From Ophiodon elongatus (Eukaryota > Chordata > Actinopteri > Perciformes > Hexagrammidae): a stretch of DNA of 64,000 nt. A program made the position numbers and the translations under genes. The stretch is from assembly GCA_016806645.1 (NCBI GenBank), contig JACSYO010002159.1:4855501-4919500 (forward strand), in the 5' to 3' direction. Position 1 is the stretch's first letter. Each line of letters starts with the position of its first letter. Below, piece after piece: positions 45,801-58,170 of this stretch. The notes beneath the pieces were generated by a model that was given only the letters and a program-made list of their open reading frames with translations, was not told the DNA's origin and did not search any database.

Positions 45801-48051
45801 GGATTATGGATTTGATGATGATGACGAGGAAGGGATGCCAACTCCATTGCAGGAGAGGTATGTGCAGGAAGCCAGGCAGGTCATCCGCGACATCTGTCAG
45901 ATGAGTACTAGAGAAGATGATGACGTAGACGTAAGGAGAACTGACGATGATTTGGAAGATGATCGTTTCCAGGCAAAGAAAACAAATGAGGAAAAGGAGA
46001 AAGCCCGAGTGAGTGTTGAGGAACAGGCAAGGACAGCTCAAGAGGCTGAGTTTAAAAACACAAAAGACAGGGATAAACATGAGAGGGAGAGAGAGAACAG
46101 GGAGAGAGAGAGGAGCGAGAGGGATGGACAAAGTGTGCAGTTGGAGAAGCTTAACAGCAGGGGCACAGAGTACAGGGAGAAGGCAAAGAGACAGAGCAGA
46201 GAGACGGAGAGAGCCTTGCTGAAGGGCGACTCGGAGGAAAGCATGTTCTACGACCGCTCTGTGGATGAACTTTCAGGCCATGAGTCTAGTTTAACAGATG
46301 AAGGGATTGTAACAGAACCAGAGACAGGCCCAAGTGACCCCTCTGAAAGGTCATTCCTGGGCTTAGCAGGGGTTAATTTGGGGTCACGAATTGCTAAGGA
46401 TGTGCTGGGGCAGCCTGTCACCGTATGGAAGCAATCGGCTCTCCATCAGGCTGAGGGGTTTAAGCAGGAAAGACAAGAGATGACAGAGAACAGCGGGAAT
46501 TGTACAAATCGTCTGAACGATGTCAACCTACCTCCCTCTTTGCCTCATCCTGCCCGCATGGCTGACAGTGACAGTATCATCATGGAGCTGAGCAGCACTG
46601 CTGGTATCAATAATGTTAACCCTGCCAGTGAGGACATCAACGCCAACAGCGCTGTGTCGCAGAGGTCTGCTGGCACCACAGGAGGAGGACTTGAAGCCCC
46701 TGCAACACCCAGTTCTATCCGTCGAAGGCGCAAGTTCTCCCCTTCTGGTATTAACAACACAGGCTCTGATTCCAGTAACGGCAGTAACGCAGAGTCAACA
46801 ATAGCAGCTGTTGGAAATGGGGAGTCCACAGTCTACCGCTCTCTCAGTGACCCCATGCCTCAGCGGCACTGTGCTGTGACAGAAGAAGGGAATAACAATT
46901 TTTCCTCCGTAGACAGCAACCTGTTAGGATCCCTGTCTGTCAAAGGTGGAGGTGTTGCACCAGATGCCTCTGCTGTGGCCACAGAATATAAGGGCAGTGC
47001 GGCCAGTGACTTGTCAGTTTACAGTGATTGCGGGCTCCGGGATGACGCTGTTCATGACTACAGTGGGGTGATCAGGAGCATTGTAGCTGAGCCTGGAGCA
47101 ATGGACAGACTGATGACAGATGACCATGGCAATGGCAAAGCTCCCAAGAAGAAGTCGTTCAGTGACCCCAGTCGCCGTAGCGATGTCCCTTTACTTTCCC
47201 AGAATGACCCTCAATTCAAAGGTCAGACCGGCAGCACTGAGCCAATCAGTGAGTTGGATCAACCTGGTCAGATCCCACCTTCCAGCAGTGAGCCAATCCT
47301 GAGTGAGCAGAGAGAGGAACTGTGGGAGCCGGAAGTGAAGCCTAAACACGCCTTGCTGACACTGCCAAACATTAAAAAAGTCAAAGCTCGTTCTCAGTCT
47401 GAAGGCACCCCTCACTCCGACAACCATGATGATGACGATGTAATAGACCAAGATGGAGAAGAGGTGGAGGTGCAGAAGTTTAACTTCAACCTCATGCTGG
47501 CTGAAGTTCTGTCCCCCAGAATGGTTCGTCGGCCCACCAGAAAGCGTCCAAACAGGCTGGCTCAGTTTTTCCCTCATGAGGACCCATTTGAGCCCTCAGA
47601 ACTGGGTTCAGAGGAGCAGGAGGACCACACAGACCTCACCCCTCCCCTTGCCCCACTGCAATCCAAACCCAAAACGAGATTCAAGCATGTCCGCCACGCC
47701 AGCGAACCTGCCACCTTCCTCCCCATCTCCCCACCTCCATATCTCCAGCCACTGAAGGAAGTGGACTTCCTCTCAGTCCCACCTACTGCAGAGCCTCCAA
47801 CCTCAAGTAAACCTCCAGGAGACGAGGCCCCATCTCTGGAGACTGTAACCCAGAAATATATTCTGGAACTGAGCACTGCTGATGGTCCAGGGCCTCCTCC
47901 AGCAGCCAGGGATGGAGCAGAAGGTTCAGTGTTGGCTTTGGAGGGGCCCAGCGAGACCAGCACCAGTGGAATTACAGAAGCTGGACCACAGAAGAAGAAC
48001 ACAGAGGACACTGCATCCACAGCTACCCCACAGAGGACCAAGCCCAAAGTG
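42766..48051 (+). CDS. arhgef17: ARHGEF17 (RhoGEF, TEM4/p164) N-terminal region, giant first coding exon; partial gene
   Basis: One exon of 1762 codons begins at an ATG in strong context (ACAATGG) and ends at a phase-0 donor, AAAGTG|GTAAGT. It encodes the low-complexity, Ser-rich N-terminal region of a Rho guanine-nucleotide exchange factor that in mammals acts on RhoA-type GTPases and actin. Family blocks occur in order: LYRSVSFK (11-18), SSRYSSTETLK (750-760), MYRSPSFG (804-811), SNPDITSETMSLLSF (876-890), LKDLTATLRRAKSF (937-950), YVQEARQVI (1032-1040), ESSLTDEGI (1173-1181), YRSLSDPMPQRH (1357-1368), APKKKSFSDPSRR (1459-1471), AEVLSPRMVRR (1579-1589) and VRHASEPATF (1642-1651). A Thr/Ser run is at 73-89 and a Glu/Arg/Lys-rich, possibly coiled-coil stretch at about 1066-1150. 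The DH and later domains lie beyond the window. The exon is roughly 700 codons longer than my memory of the human counterpart. Confidence 0.95.
42982..43032. repeat. Coding ACC/TCC trinucleotide repeat
   Basis: Five ACC, five TCC and six ACC triplets, then one TCC, encode Thr5-Ser5-Thr6-Ser in arhgef17. The tract is likely to vary in length between individuals. One other frame reads as polyproline. Confidence 0.95.
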
Positions 48052-48082
48052 GTAAGTCCACTTAAAACCATTTTCAATGGTA

Positions 48083-48122
48083 TGTGTGTGTGTGTGTGTG
48101 TGTGCGCGTGTGCATGTGCGCG
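48083..48122. repeat. (GT)n array next to arhgef17 donor
   Basis: TG repeat with GCGCG steps, starting 31 bp after the exon 1 donor. A UG-rich tract so close to a 5' splice site could influence splicing. Confidence 0.95.
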
Positions 48123-49441
48123 CAAAGCTGGCATGCTCAATGCTCTCTTGTTGCATGGTGTCTTTGAGTTCTGATGATTCATGGTTTTAAATTTGGTCTG
48201 TATTTGACTGAGAGAGAAACAGGGTGTAAGTGATTTGGATTTGGCTTTTTTTTTTTTTCTTCGAATGTCTCAAATATGGAGGGAAAACTGGATTTGTATT
48301 TTAATAATTGAAGATAAATGGGTTTCGAGATGATACCAGTTGTCTTAAAACAGCCCATAATGTTTTCCTGTATAGTTGGCTTGTTCTTATGGTTTCATAG
48401 CTACACCCAAAAGTGCATGTGTGCGCCTGTGCCTTTTTATGAAGTGATGTGAATCAGGACCCATATGGTAAATTTCAGAGTGCATTTAGGAGCAGTACTA
48501 AAATACAAAAGCCATTAAAGGCTGAACAGTGTTAAACAAACATCAGAGGATGTTATTAGTTTTATTAAACAAATCTCAGACAAAGGGCATTAAGGAGTGG
48601 ACCACGGCCTGCTGCGTGTGTCTGTTTTCATTTATTTGTTTCATCCAATATCGATTGTCTCTGTGCCAGAATCATAGTCATAGAGAGGGAATATAATAAA
48701 CAGTTCACCCAAACGCAGTGTGTGTGGATGTGTATCTGATGCTGCATTTACTCAGTAGTGTCTACACATTGGGAGGCTTCTGGCTTGTTATATCATAGCA
48801 ATACAGGTTAACTGATTGACTTTTGACCAAAAATCAATGTAATGTTGATTTATACTGAACAATTAACTGACAAAAAATGTATGGTTTTTAAACCACCACT
48901 AGGTAGAATAAGAAGTATATGATAAACTTACAATGTGCCAGAAACTTTAATAAACCTAAACTAATGTAACAGGTGGATGCACACACACTTATTTTGTAAG
49001 GTTTGTTAATTGTAGCTAATTTGGAGGTTTGGCTTGTATAAAAGTGCACTGTGGGAATTAGATATGTCTGTCTGTGTGTTTCAATGTCTGTTATTCATTG
49101 ACATACACACATTGCCTCTCCAGGGGGTCTTTGCCTGAAGTCTAAGTTATTATACAGTCATGGGTGTGATTGTGAAGAGGTGTGGAGAAAGTAAAAATAA
49201 CACTGAGATTACCATCCGGAGCTCAGGACAGAACACATTGATATTGATTAATATTATTTCCATCTATTGCCCTGGTATTTATTAGTTTTTGATTGTTTAA
49301 TCCTTTGGCCCATTGTCCTTCCTTGTTGCCATAGAGACAGTAGCAGTAGCTGGCGAGTGACCTCAGCAGGCAGGAAATGGGTTTAGGGAAATGGGAAGTT
49401 GTTGTGGTTACTGAAGTGTTTGATGATGTCCAGAATTACCG

Positions 49442-49443
<2 letters not shown>

Positions 49444-49527
<84 letters not shown>
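49444..49527. repeat. (GT)n microsatellite
   Basis: Uninterrupted GT run of 84 bp in arhgef17 intron 1. Confidence 0.98.
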
Positions 49528-49528
<1 letters not shown>

Positions 49529-49675
49529 GAACTGGTTTCCTCTTTCCTCTTCTTTCTGTGTGTGCATATTGTTTGCCTGGAATATATCAATGGCTTGTTT
49601 AAAGGCTTGATGCCCAGAGTTTTGCCAACACTCTGTGTTTAGAGCACTGCCCTGCAGCTCTGGTGCACGGAGATG

Positions 49676-49734
<59 letters not shown>
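49676..49734. repeat. (TG)n(AG)n compound microsatellite
   Basis: TG run to about 49716, followed directly by an AG run. Confidence 0.97.
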
Positions 49735-50828
49735 TGTATCATTTGGACTGAATGTAATAACAACTGTGCCAAGCTAAAATGGAGCACAGACAAGTTCTGA
49801 GAAAGAAAGGAAGGAGGAAAGAAAGAAGGTGAGAGAGGGAGAGTTTTTTTTTTCCCTTTTCTGGAGTCTGCAGTGTGGCTTGTTTCACCCTCAGCACATT
49901 GCATGCGTTCTGGCATCAACATCTGTCATTCATTTGATCTTTATCTGATTTACTTTTCTTCATTGTGCATTTTTCACTTTTTCTCTTTAGTTATCGATCC
50001 AGATGTTGGGTCAGTCAACGTCTATGGTCTAATAAAATACTATCAGTGTGTAGCATTCACAGCTCATGCCCCATCTCCATGTGTCTTAATTCTCCGGCAT
50101 TCCTCCAACATGTTATCTTATTATTATGCTCTTTGCTGTCTTTCTTGTGTCTCTGGAACATTGCAGTGAAGTGAGGTCATAAAGTTTGTCTTGGTGTGAG
50201 GCAGGCTGCTGTGCCAAATGTCAGGTAGAGAGAGAGAGGGAGAGACAGACGGAGACAATAAAGGAAGCGAACTGGAAAAAAAAACTCTTGCTGGCTAAAA
50301 CAGGATCAAAATAGAAGTGAGAGAGAGCTGAAGAATGAAATGGTAACTGAAGGAGGGGGAGCGAGGGAACGACGGGTAATGGAAGACGAAGGTAGAATAA
50401 AGCTGTTTTTTAGTTGAAACAGAGGTGGGACATATGTACAAAATCAATACCTCATTAGCCATCTTGATATTTTTTGATTTAACAAAGTATTCAAAACCAT
50501 AAATGTTTTTTACACTATTTGTTTTGCTTCATTAGAACAAAATCCTATAACTTTGAAAGTGTATGTTGTGCTCCCAACTGTTTGGTTTCTCACCCTGGGA
50601 AAGATTTTGGAAAAGAAATGCATAACTAACTCTGATTCAAGTCATCTTTATGTAGGGAGAGATATTTTGATAATACAGCGTTGTCACCCCGACTGGAACA
50701 TACATCCAGTAGAAGAAAGGAGTGCTGGGTTTATTTATCTTTTTGTCCACCAAATATGTTAAATCGGTAAGTTTGGCCAATATGACACACACATTGTTCT
50801 TTCTTCCACTTTATGGATTATTTTTCAC

Positions 50829-50856
50829 TGTGTGTGTGTGTGTGTGTGTGTGTGTG
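50829..50856. repeat. (TG)n microsatellite
   Basis: TG run of about 28 bp. Confidence 0.95.
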
Positions 50857-52424
50857 CTACTGTTTGTGTAGTCACTTTCACAGCTACTAGCAGGAATGTG
50901 GCCCATCTTTACTTCTCCTCTTGTAACAGCCACTTCCAAAAAGAGCTGAGGACTCCCAAGGAGTCACAAGGAAGAACTATCGACTTAAAGAAAACAGTCC
51001 AAAATTAGCAACGTTTATACCACATTAACATCAACATTAAAATAAGTGAACAAGACTATCTGGTCAATTATTCAGTACCAATTGTTGGTAGTGTGAAAAA
51101 GATACCCAGACATAGTAATATATGTTGTTGTGCTTCTTGCATATCCTTGAAATGAACAAATGGCAGTGTGCCACACTCTTTCTTCTTTCTTCAAAAATGG
51201 GAGACAAGAAAACTGTAAACCTAAAGCCAGAGAGAGACAGCCAGTTTGGTTTGTGCTCCGTTCTGCATGGATTAGGTCTAAAAGCACAGTGTTTATAGCT
51301 TCAGATTTATGACTGACTTTGTTTTATCAGGCCACCCACATGGAATCAAATAATTTCTCCATGCCCGGTCCTTTCTCTTTCACTCCCGTTACAATACCCA
51401 CTCCTCTCCAGATGTAGTTATGCCAGAGAGGAGCAGTAACGGTAGAAATACTGAAGTTTTGAATACCTATTGAGATGCAAAACAGCCTTTTTTAAAATAT
51501 GGATGTTTTTAGGCAATCTCAGTTAAACAAATCAGTGATTGCATTATTTGGTTAATGTCTGAACATCATTGATTTAAATGTCACTGATGGTAAAATACTT
51601 GGGAAACAAAATCATGCTATTGTTGTTCTTGTGCAGAAAAAGAATAGGCTCAATATTATAATACAGAAAGTAATCAAATGTAGGTTTTACTGTACAGGAG
51701 ACATTTACATTTCTTAAATATATCATCCCTCTCAAATAGAAAAAAATGTCTTTCAGGGCTGGTAATGGACCTCTGTGATGTAATCAAAATGCATCATCAA
51801 ACTTTTTTTATTTTGTGATCAATGGAGGGTTAGGGGCTTGAACACAGACTTAAAAGTAAAGTTAAAGGACACATTGCTTGGACACGCAGGTAAAGGACAC
51901 AGTGTGGGTGTTAGGGGGTTATTTTCTAACACGCAAAGGTCATCCCAGGTTTAGTGACGTCCGAAAAGAGAAGGATGCTGGGCGAGGTAAAGGTGAAGGT
52001 GAGATGAAAGGATGAGGTTGTGGTTTGTTCCGGTTGAAGGTTCGCCATGACTGAGCAGGTGAGGAGGAAGAGCTGGGATGAATCAGAAGATCAAACGGCC
52101 ACACTGGAGATATCTGTGGCTTCAATGACACATAGGCAGCCTCTGATTGTTGACATTTTGAGTTTACTTCCGCCAGTGGAGGTGGAAAACTGTACCTAAA
52201 AGCTTAATGGATCATTGTACTGCGACTATGGTGCGAGCAAGCATTTGTTATTTTATGTTCTTATTATGTTCCTTTTAGAGCGCAGAGAACTTTGGGGAGA
52301 GAACGTCTCCTACCTCCAGCCATCTTGTCCTCTACTCAAACGCAAAATATTTTGCCTGTCTCTCACACACAATATTGCTCTTGGGGCAGGCACAACAAAA
52401 ATGTTTTGTGTTCCTCTGAGTAAG

Positions 52425-52525
<101 letters not shown>

Positions 52526-52819
52526 TTTAATAATAGACCTATTTGGTTTGACAGGGGGGGAATTTTAGAGACGCTGAAGTAATTTTGATAGATAGCTGTA
52601 ACCAATTGTGTGTGTATATATATAATGTTTGTTTGTGGTTCACATTTGTGCAGCTAGTGGAAAGCAAAAGCTCCTTGCTGAGGAAGAGTCCAGTATGTTG
52701 TTTCTTGTAACACACTTTTCACTCAGTCGCTTCATCTGTCCATCTTTTCATCACCATTTTATGTCTTGTAGAAGTATAAGACTCGCTTACCGCTCTTGTG
52801 TCAGTGTCGTAAATATGCA

Positions 52820-53300
52820 TCTGGTTAGCTTAGCATAAAGACTGGAAACAGGGGGTGTGGGAACGCTAGCCTGGCTCTGTACAAAGGTAACAAAATCCGC
52901 CTACCAGCACCTCAAAATCAAACCAATTAACACGTTATGTATTGTTTGTGTTTAATCAATAAAAGAAAAACCTGAAGTGTAAAGACCAAATTTTGTTTTA
53001 CAAGGCTTACGAGCAGTATTTTCCTGCAGTCCCGGTCAAGAAAATGTCCGGCACATAACCCCTGTAACATGTCAAAATGTGTTTTTTACACGTTGAGCTT
53101 TAGACATGCTTGGGGACTTGTTTTCTTACCTTTCGTACAGAGTCAAGCTAACAGTTTACAGTCTTTGTGCTAAGCTAAGCTAATCAGCTGCCTGCTCCAG
53201 CTCAAGCACATATCATACCAATATGAGTGGTACCCAACTCTCAGCAAGAAAGCAAATGTAGCATTTTTCTCAAAATGTGGAACTATTCCTGTTTATTCCT
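52820..53300 (+). mobile_element. Foldback dispersed fish repeat (TTAGCATAAAGACTGG type)
   Basis: The left arm TAGCTTAGCATAAAGACTG (52826-52844) is the reverse complement, with one mismatch, of CAGTCTTTGTGCTAAGCTA (53159-53177). Between them lie GCTAGCCTGGCTCTGT and AAATCCGCCTACCAGCACC. After the right arm come CTCTCAGCAAGAAAGC and AATGTGGAACTATTCCTG. From memory this wording is one of the most abundant non-coding repeats of perch-like fish. It carries no ORF. Confidence 0.65.
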
Positions 53301-53853
53301 GAAGAATGCAGACCACATTGATCTTGTACTAGCAATATAAATAGAGGGAATTTAGGTTAGGCTGTTTGAAGAAGTTTGAAAATAATCAATTTGTGTACAT
53401 ATCTATATTGTGAGCATTTAAAGAACGCATGCAAACTCAACTCAAACGAACCAATCACATGAGACCTGAGACTCCATCTGGTTTCTCACAGTTGGAAAGC
53501 AACTCTGTGGTAAAGCTGTTCTGGATGTCCTTGCCCTCGGTTGGTGACAGTTGCAATGCTTTGAAAATCTTTAACGTTTCCTTTTAAGGGTAGTGTAGCT
53601 CGCCAGTGGAAAGGCATGACAGTTAAACCTGTGAGGAGTGGGTTCCTCTTCAACCTTCTTTGCCTCTTTGTTATCCTCATCTCTTGTCCCAGTCGCTGCC
53701 CTCCAGACTGGCTCTTTCTAACTCTCTCAGTCTGTGTGGATCCACCCAGTGTAATTACAGAGCAGTTTGCTTATGTAAGGAAAGCCTCCCCTGAAACAGC
53801 ACTTTCTAGCACAGCTGCTTTGTTTTTGTGCACAGGCAGATTTCTACATACTT

Positions 53854-53855
<2 letters not shown>

Positions 53856-53912
<57 letters not shown>

Positions 53913-53934
53913 TGTGAGTGAGTGAGTGAGTGAG
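53856..53934. repeat. (TG)n(AGTG)n compound microsatellite
   Basis: TG run of about 55 bp followed by GAGT tetramers. Confidence 0.97.
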
Positions 53935-55123
53935 ACACATACATAATATATGATGAATAATGGTTTCACATGGTTCTTACGCTTCTTTGAAAGGTCATAT
54001 GTTGAAGACATTTGTGTGTGTGTGCCAAAGACATACAGCATTGTATATCTTTGGCAGGGTTCCCCTCAGTCATGTGAGTCTTTCTTGTAGTTTACATCCA
54101 GAGCCCACGTGGCCACATAGACGTCTAATGCGAGAGTTTTGTTGATAATTCATATAATGCAAGGCTGCACTGTTTGCTGCCATGTCCTAAGTGGTATCAC
54201 CTCAGGTTTAAATTACAGCGAATGCTAATTGGTTTCTTCAAAGCAAAGAAAAGAAAAAAAAAAAGCTACTGTTTAAATGCCCCAAAATACTTAACATGCC
54301 ACAAAAAAAAAATCCATTACAGATACACAGAAGAAGTCGAGGGATAACGACTCACAGATTGGGTCTATTAGATTTTCCTGTCAGCATTTAATTTAATAGT
54401 CTGGTGAGCACCAGACTTATTATGTTTGTGCAAGGTAAAGAGAGAAGTTAGAAATGGCAATTAACTGCATTATTGTCATCCTACACCACCCGAACAAGCT
54501 AGCTGCTAGCTGTTAGCCAGTGAAGGATGTCTAGCTGTGCAACAATGCTTATCTCTCCATAAAGCTAATGAAATTTACTTACCATTCATGCTTGCCTCTG
54601 AATTATCTTATTTTATGACTTTGTGGACCATGAAAGGTGAGAATCCGGTTGTAAACAGCACATTTTTTACCACTAAGTCCAGTATGTGATTGCCCAACGA
54701 CAACTCGTCATCACAGCTCCCTTTGTCAACCAGTTGGCTCGTTACTGTGTGACGTACTCTGCTGTGTGTATTGTCGATCAGTCAGGGCGTTCATTGAAAT
54801 CTGCACATAGTTTGTTTTTTACATTAAAAGCAATTGAAAATACAAACACTGTACTAGATATCAAAAGCCGTTGGGTTTTTCAATAACCAAAGAAAAATAG
54901 TTCATCAAATAGTATTAGTCATGGACAAACTCAAAAAGCAGTGGACAGCCTAAAGTCACATTATTATTCATGCATATGCTCGTATGGTTTTGTGTATGCG
55001 CATATCTGTCCACGACAGATAATCATGGACGTGTTGCGTGCGTCTCCCCCATTCACTCACACAATGGTACAACTGTGTCACCAGTGCAACGTGTAGCATA
55101 GCATAGTTTACGGCGTGGTCGGA

Positions 55124-55128
<5 letters not shown>

Positions 55129-55178
<50 letters not shown>
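55129..55178. repeat. (CA)n microsatellite
   Basis: CA run of about 50 bp, one of only two long arrays in this intron with CA on the sense strand. Confidence 0.97.
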
Positions 55179-55180
<2 letters not shown>

Positions 55181-55349
55181 ATACAGGGTTTAGGCCTAGG
55201 TCTATCTGTGGGTTGACTTGGCTGCTGAGTCCTATTCTCTTACTTGTCTTTTGTGATTCAGAGAAACATGACAGTAGAAACACTCAGCTTTTTCCTCCCT
55301 TCTCTATTTCGGTCCTCGTCTTCCTCTCACCCTCTTCTTCATCTGTCTA

Positions 55350-55548
55350 ATGGCATCAGTCCGCCGATTTGGATCATGCTCTAGCTGCCAGTTGAGAAAG
55401 TCTCGTCAAAATGGGAACGGGAGAAGCTGGAAGTGTCGGAGCGTTGCTCCTGAGTGGCTGCTGGGATCCCGGATTAAGGCACAGGGAGAGGAGGACTATT
55501 GGAAAAGAGAGACGGGAGCAGCTAAGGACAAAGCAGCCTCACAGGCAG
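55350..55548 (+). other. Candidate alternative first exon of arhgef17
   Basis: A pyrimidine-rich stretch (55288-55348) precedes a block of coding-like composition ending in GGCAG|GTGGTT at 55549. Two ATGs are plausible. The one at 55350 opens a frame beginning MASVRRFGSC but would leave phase 1. The one at 55411 (AAAATGGG, strong context) gives 46 codons starting MGTGEAGSVG and leaves phase 0, the phase needed to join arhgef17 exon 2. No homology is known to me, so this remains a prediction. Confidence 0.25.
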
Positions 55549-56349
55549 GTGGTTTTGGTCCTCTGTGTGTTGGATGCAGTTTAAGTCACGTGGTTTGTTT
55601 GACTCACATTTTTCTTTATGTTTGAAGAAAGAAAGCTCAAGTGAAGTAGTCTAGGACTTTATGACAAAAAACGAATTTCAGCATACCCTGGGTTGTCTTA
55701 TTTTTAATTTGAACTACATACGTGATCTTTTTGAAGTAAATACAACATATTATGTGTATTTATTATGTGTGGGTGAGTGTATGCGGAATCGGAGGTTAGA
55801 CCTTGTAATGTTTAGCTCAGCTGCCATCATGTTCGCTTGACAGTGACATCATCCCTATGTGGATTTCATCATGACGCACCTCCATGGTGTCACTACGTCA
55901 TCCACAGTACATAGATGACTGGGATGAGATGGGATTAATAAAAGTGTTTACCCTTTATAGGTCTTCTGTTTGAAAGACAGAAGATTGTTTCTTTTTGACG
56001 CGAGTAACGTACATGTTTGGCTTATTTGAGGATAGTTTGATGGAATACATTTTTGTATCCTGTTTTTACATTAAAGCAGATCATTTTATAACTGAGCCCT
56101 AATTTCCTTTTTGTTTACCATATCAATCAACATGCAGACTATATTTAGTCTTTGTTTTTAAATTCCAAAAAGTCCAAAAGAGTGACCCGTTTCCCTCCTC
56201 CTCTCACAGGTGGGTGTTGAGAGGCTTGATCACTCTGGCCGCTGCCGACCTTTGTACTTAAGTAAAACATTTGGTCCCAACTAGATGAATTTTCAGTAAA
56301 ACTATGAGTCAGCCTGAAAATATGTTGACCTTACCTAAACCGAGAACAC

Positions 56350-56416
<67 letters not shown>
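56350..56416. repeat. (TG)n(AG)n compound microsatellite
   Basis: TG run of about 54 bp followed by AG units. Confidence 0.97.
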
Positions 56417-56417
<1 letters not shown>

Positions 56418-56762
56418 TTGGAAATGGGATAAATACAGCGGCATGGGAGTGATGCCAAATAATATTTCTGAAAATATGATTTTTCTGTCCCTGTCTCTCT
56501 TACTGTCTGACTCTTACCTTCACTTTCCCTTCGTCACTCCTCGTATCTGTGCTGTGATTTGCAAACAGAGTTTGAGCCAAGTTTTTAACAAGCTCATACA
56601 AACTATCGGCGTCAATGTCGGACTAAGTTAGTGGTTGCCAACGTTTTGGGCTTTTGACCCTTTAAACACTGTGAAATGATTACCCTTCCTGGATTGTTTT
56701 ATTTGAAAACAGCATTTCCCAATTGTGTATATTAACATTTGTGTCATAGGAATATATTTTAG

Positions 56763-56794
<32 letters not shown>
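56763..56794. repeat. (GT)n microsatellite
   Basis: GT run of about 32 bp. Confidence 0.95.
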
Positions 56795-56795
<1 letters not shown>

Positions 56796-57397
56796 AACAA
56801 AACTTGGTTTCAGTGACTGTGAGAAATATGTGATAAGCTATTATAATGTCACACATATCAGCTATGTTCTCTCTGCTAATGCTGTGTATTGTTTGCATGT
56901 GGCAAAGAGCAAAAGTGTTACTGCGTTTTTAAGGGTGTGTTTGAAAGTGTTTCTCTAATGGAGGTTTTAAAGCCTCTATAAACTTAATTGGGTTAAGGTT
57001 CTTGGAAACACGGTTGGTTTAAGAGGTGTATTTTGCATTGGATTGTAAATGACACTTTTTGGCGATTGGACTCCATCATGACGTAGTATATTAAAAGGGG
57101 ATAGGGATAATGTGGTTAGATCAGGAATATTCCTCCTGCAGTCTACACACTGATGGTGGTGGCGAAGGGAGTTGCTGAAGATTCGATAATGGGATGAGGA
57201 TCAGGACTGGGCACTGGATATGATGGACACTGGGGGTGAAAGGGGTGGAGGAGGGTGGAGGAGGGTTGCATCGGGTCGTACGGAAATGACAACTGACAGC
57301 AGCAGAGACAAGAACCGTTTTAACGTTTGACAGCAACAATGTGATCGGCTTAAGGGAGATCGTGGTAGAATATGGTTGGTTTTAAAAGGGCTGGCAG

Positions 57398-57585
57398 GCG
57401 GATTTTGTTACGAAGCCAGTCTGTCCTTTTCCCCTTGCTTCCAATGTTTATGCTAAGCTAACTGGCTCTAGCCTGCAGATGTTAGATCTAATTATCGGCA
57501 ACAAAGAATGAAAAGCTTATGACTGTAAATTCCCAAAATGATAAATCCGCTACACAAATTACTTTTCAAAAATGTTCTTTCAGTT
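57398..57585 (+). mobile_element. Second, partial copy of the foldback repeat
   Basis: GGCGGATTTTGTTA, GTTTATGCTAAGCTAACTGGC and TTATCGGCAACAAAGAATG correspond to the right half of the repeat at 52820-53300, with more divergence. The copy is shorter and lacks the left arm. Confidence 0.5.
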
Positions 57586-57973
57586 TCACGTCTTCAGGCC
57601 ACTAGAAACTCTTAAAATCGGTTGGATTGCTCGCAACAATAGACGATATGCAATCTGTGACGCAGGATCAAGTTTAGACGTGGCGTCAGGGAGCCACTGC
57701 TTTAAGAAGTGAACACCCTGGATGATTACAAGAGTATTTATAAGCATTACAGATGCACTGATGCCGAATTTGATCCAAAAACTAATCAATCCTGTGAGTT
57801 CAACCCTCAGAGTCACCATGAGTGATGGAGTTGTAAAATCATCTTCAATGTGTGTCAGGACTTCATTTTGGCATAAAAACTGCTGTTGATTTGAAAATAC
57901 TTGAACCAGAAACAACAGTAATAAAACATTTCCGGTGACACCATCTGCAGTCACTGCTTATGTAACTGATCTT

Positions 57974-57977
57974 TGTG

Positions 57978-58016
<39 letters not shown>
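57974..58016. repeat. (GT)n microsatellite
   Basis: GT run; the first of two arrays about 110 bp apart. Confidence 0.95.
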
Positions 58017-58018
<2 letters not shown>

Positions 58019-58121
58019 ACCTGCTGTCCCTCAGCTGTCTCTTGCCAAATATAACAGCAGTAATCATTATGGCAATAATGATGGTTGATGATGATGACTG
58101 CCATTTATCTTGAGATTCGAG

Positions 58122-58122
<1 letters not shown>

Positions 58123-58168
<46 letters not shown>
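58123..58168. repeat. (GT)n microsatellite
   Basis: GT run; the second of the pair. Confidence 0.95.

Positions 58169-58170
<2 letters not shown>

Noticed and set aside
47574..48182. Minus-strand 202-codon frame overlapping the end of arhgef17 exon 1
   Set aside because: It is antisense to a clearly coding exon and has no family resemblance.
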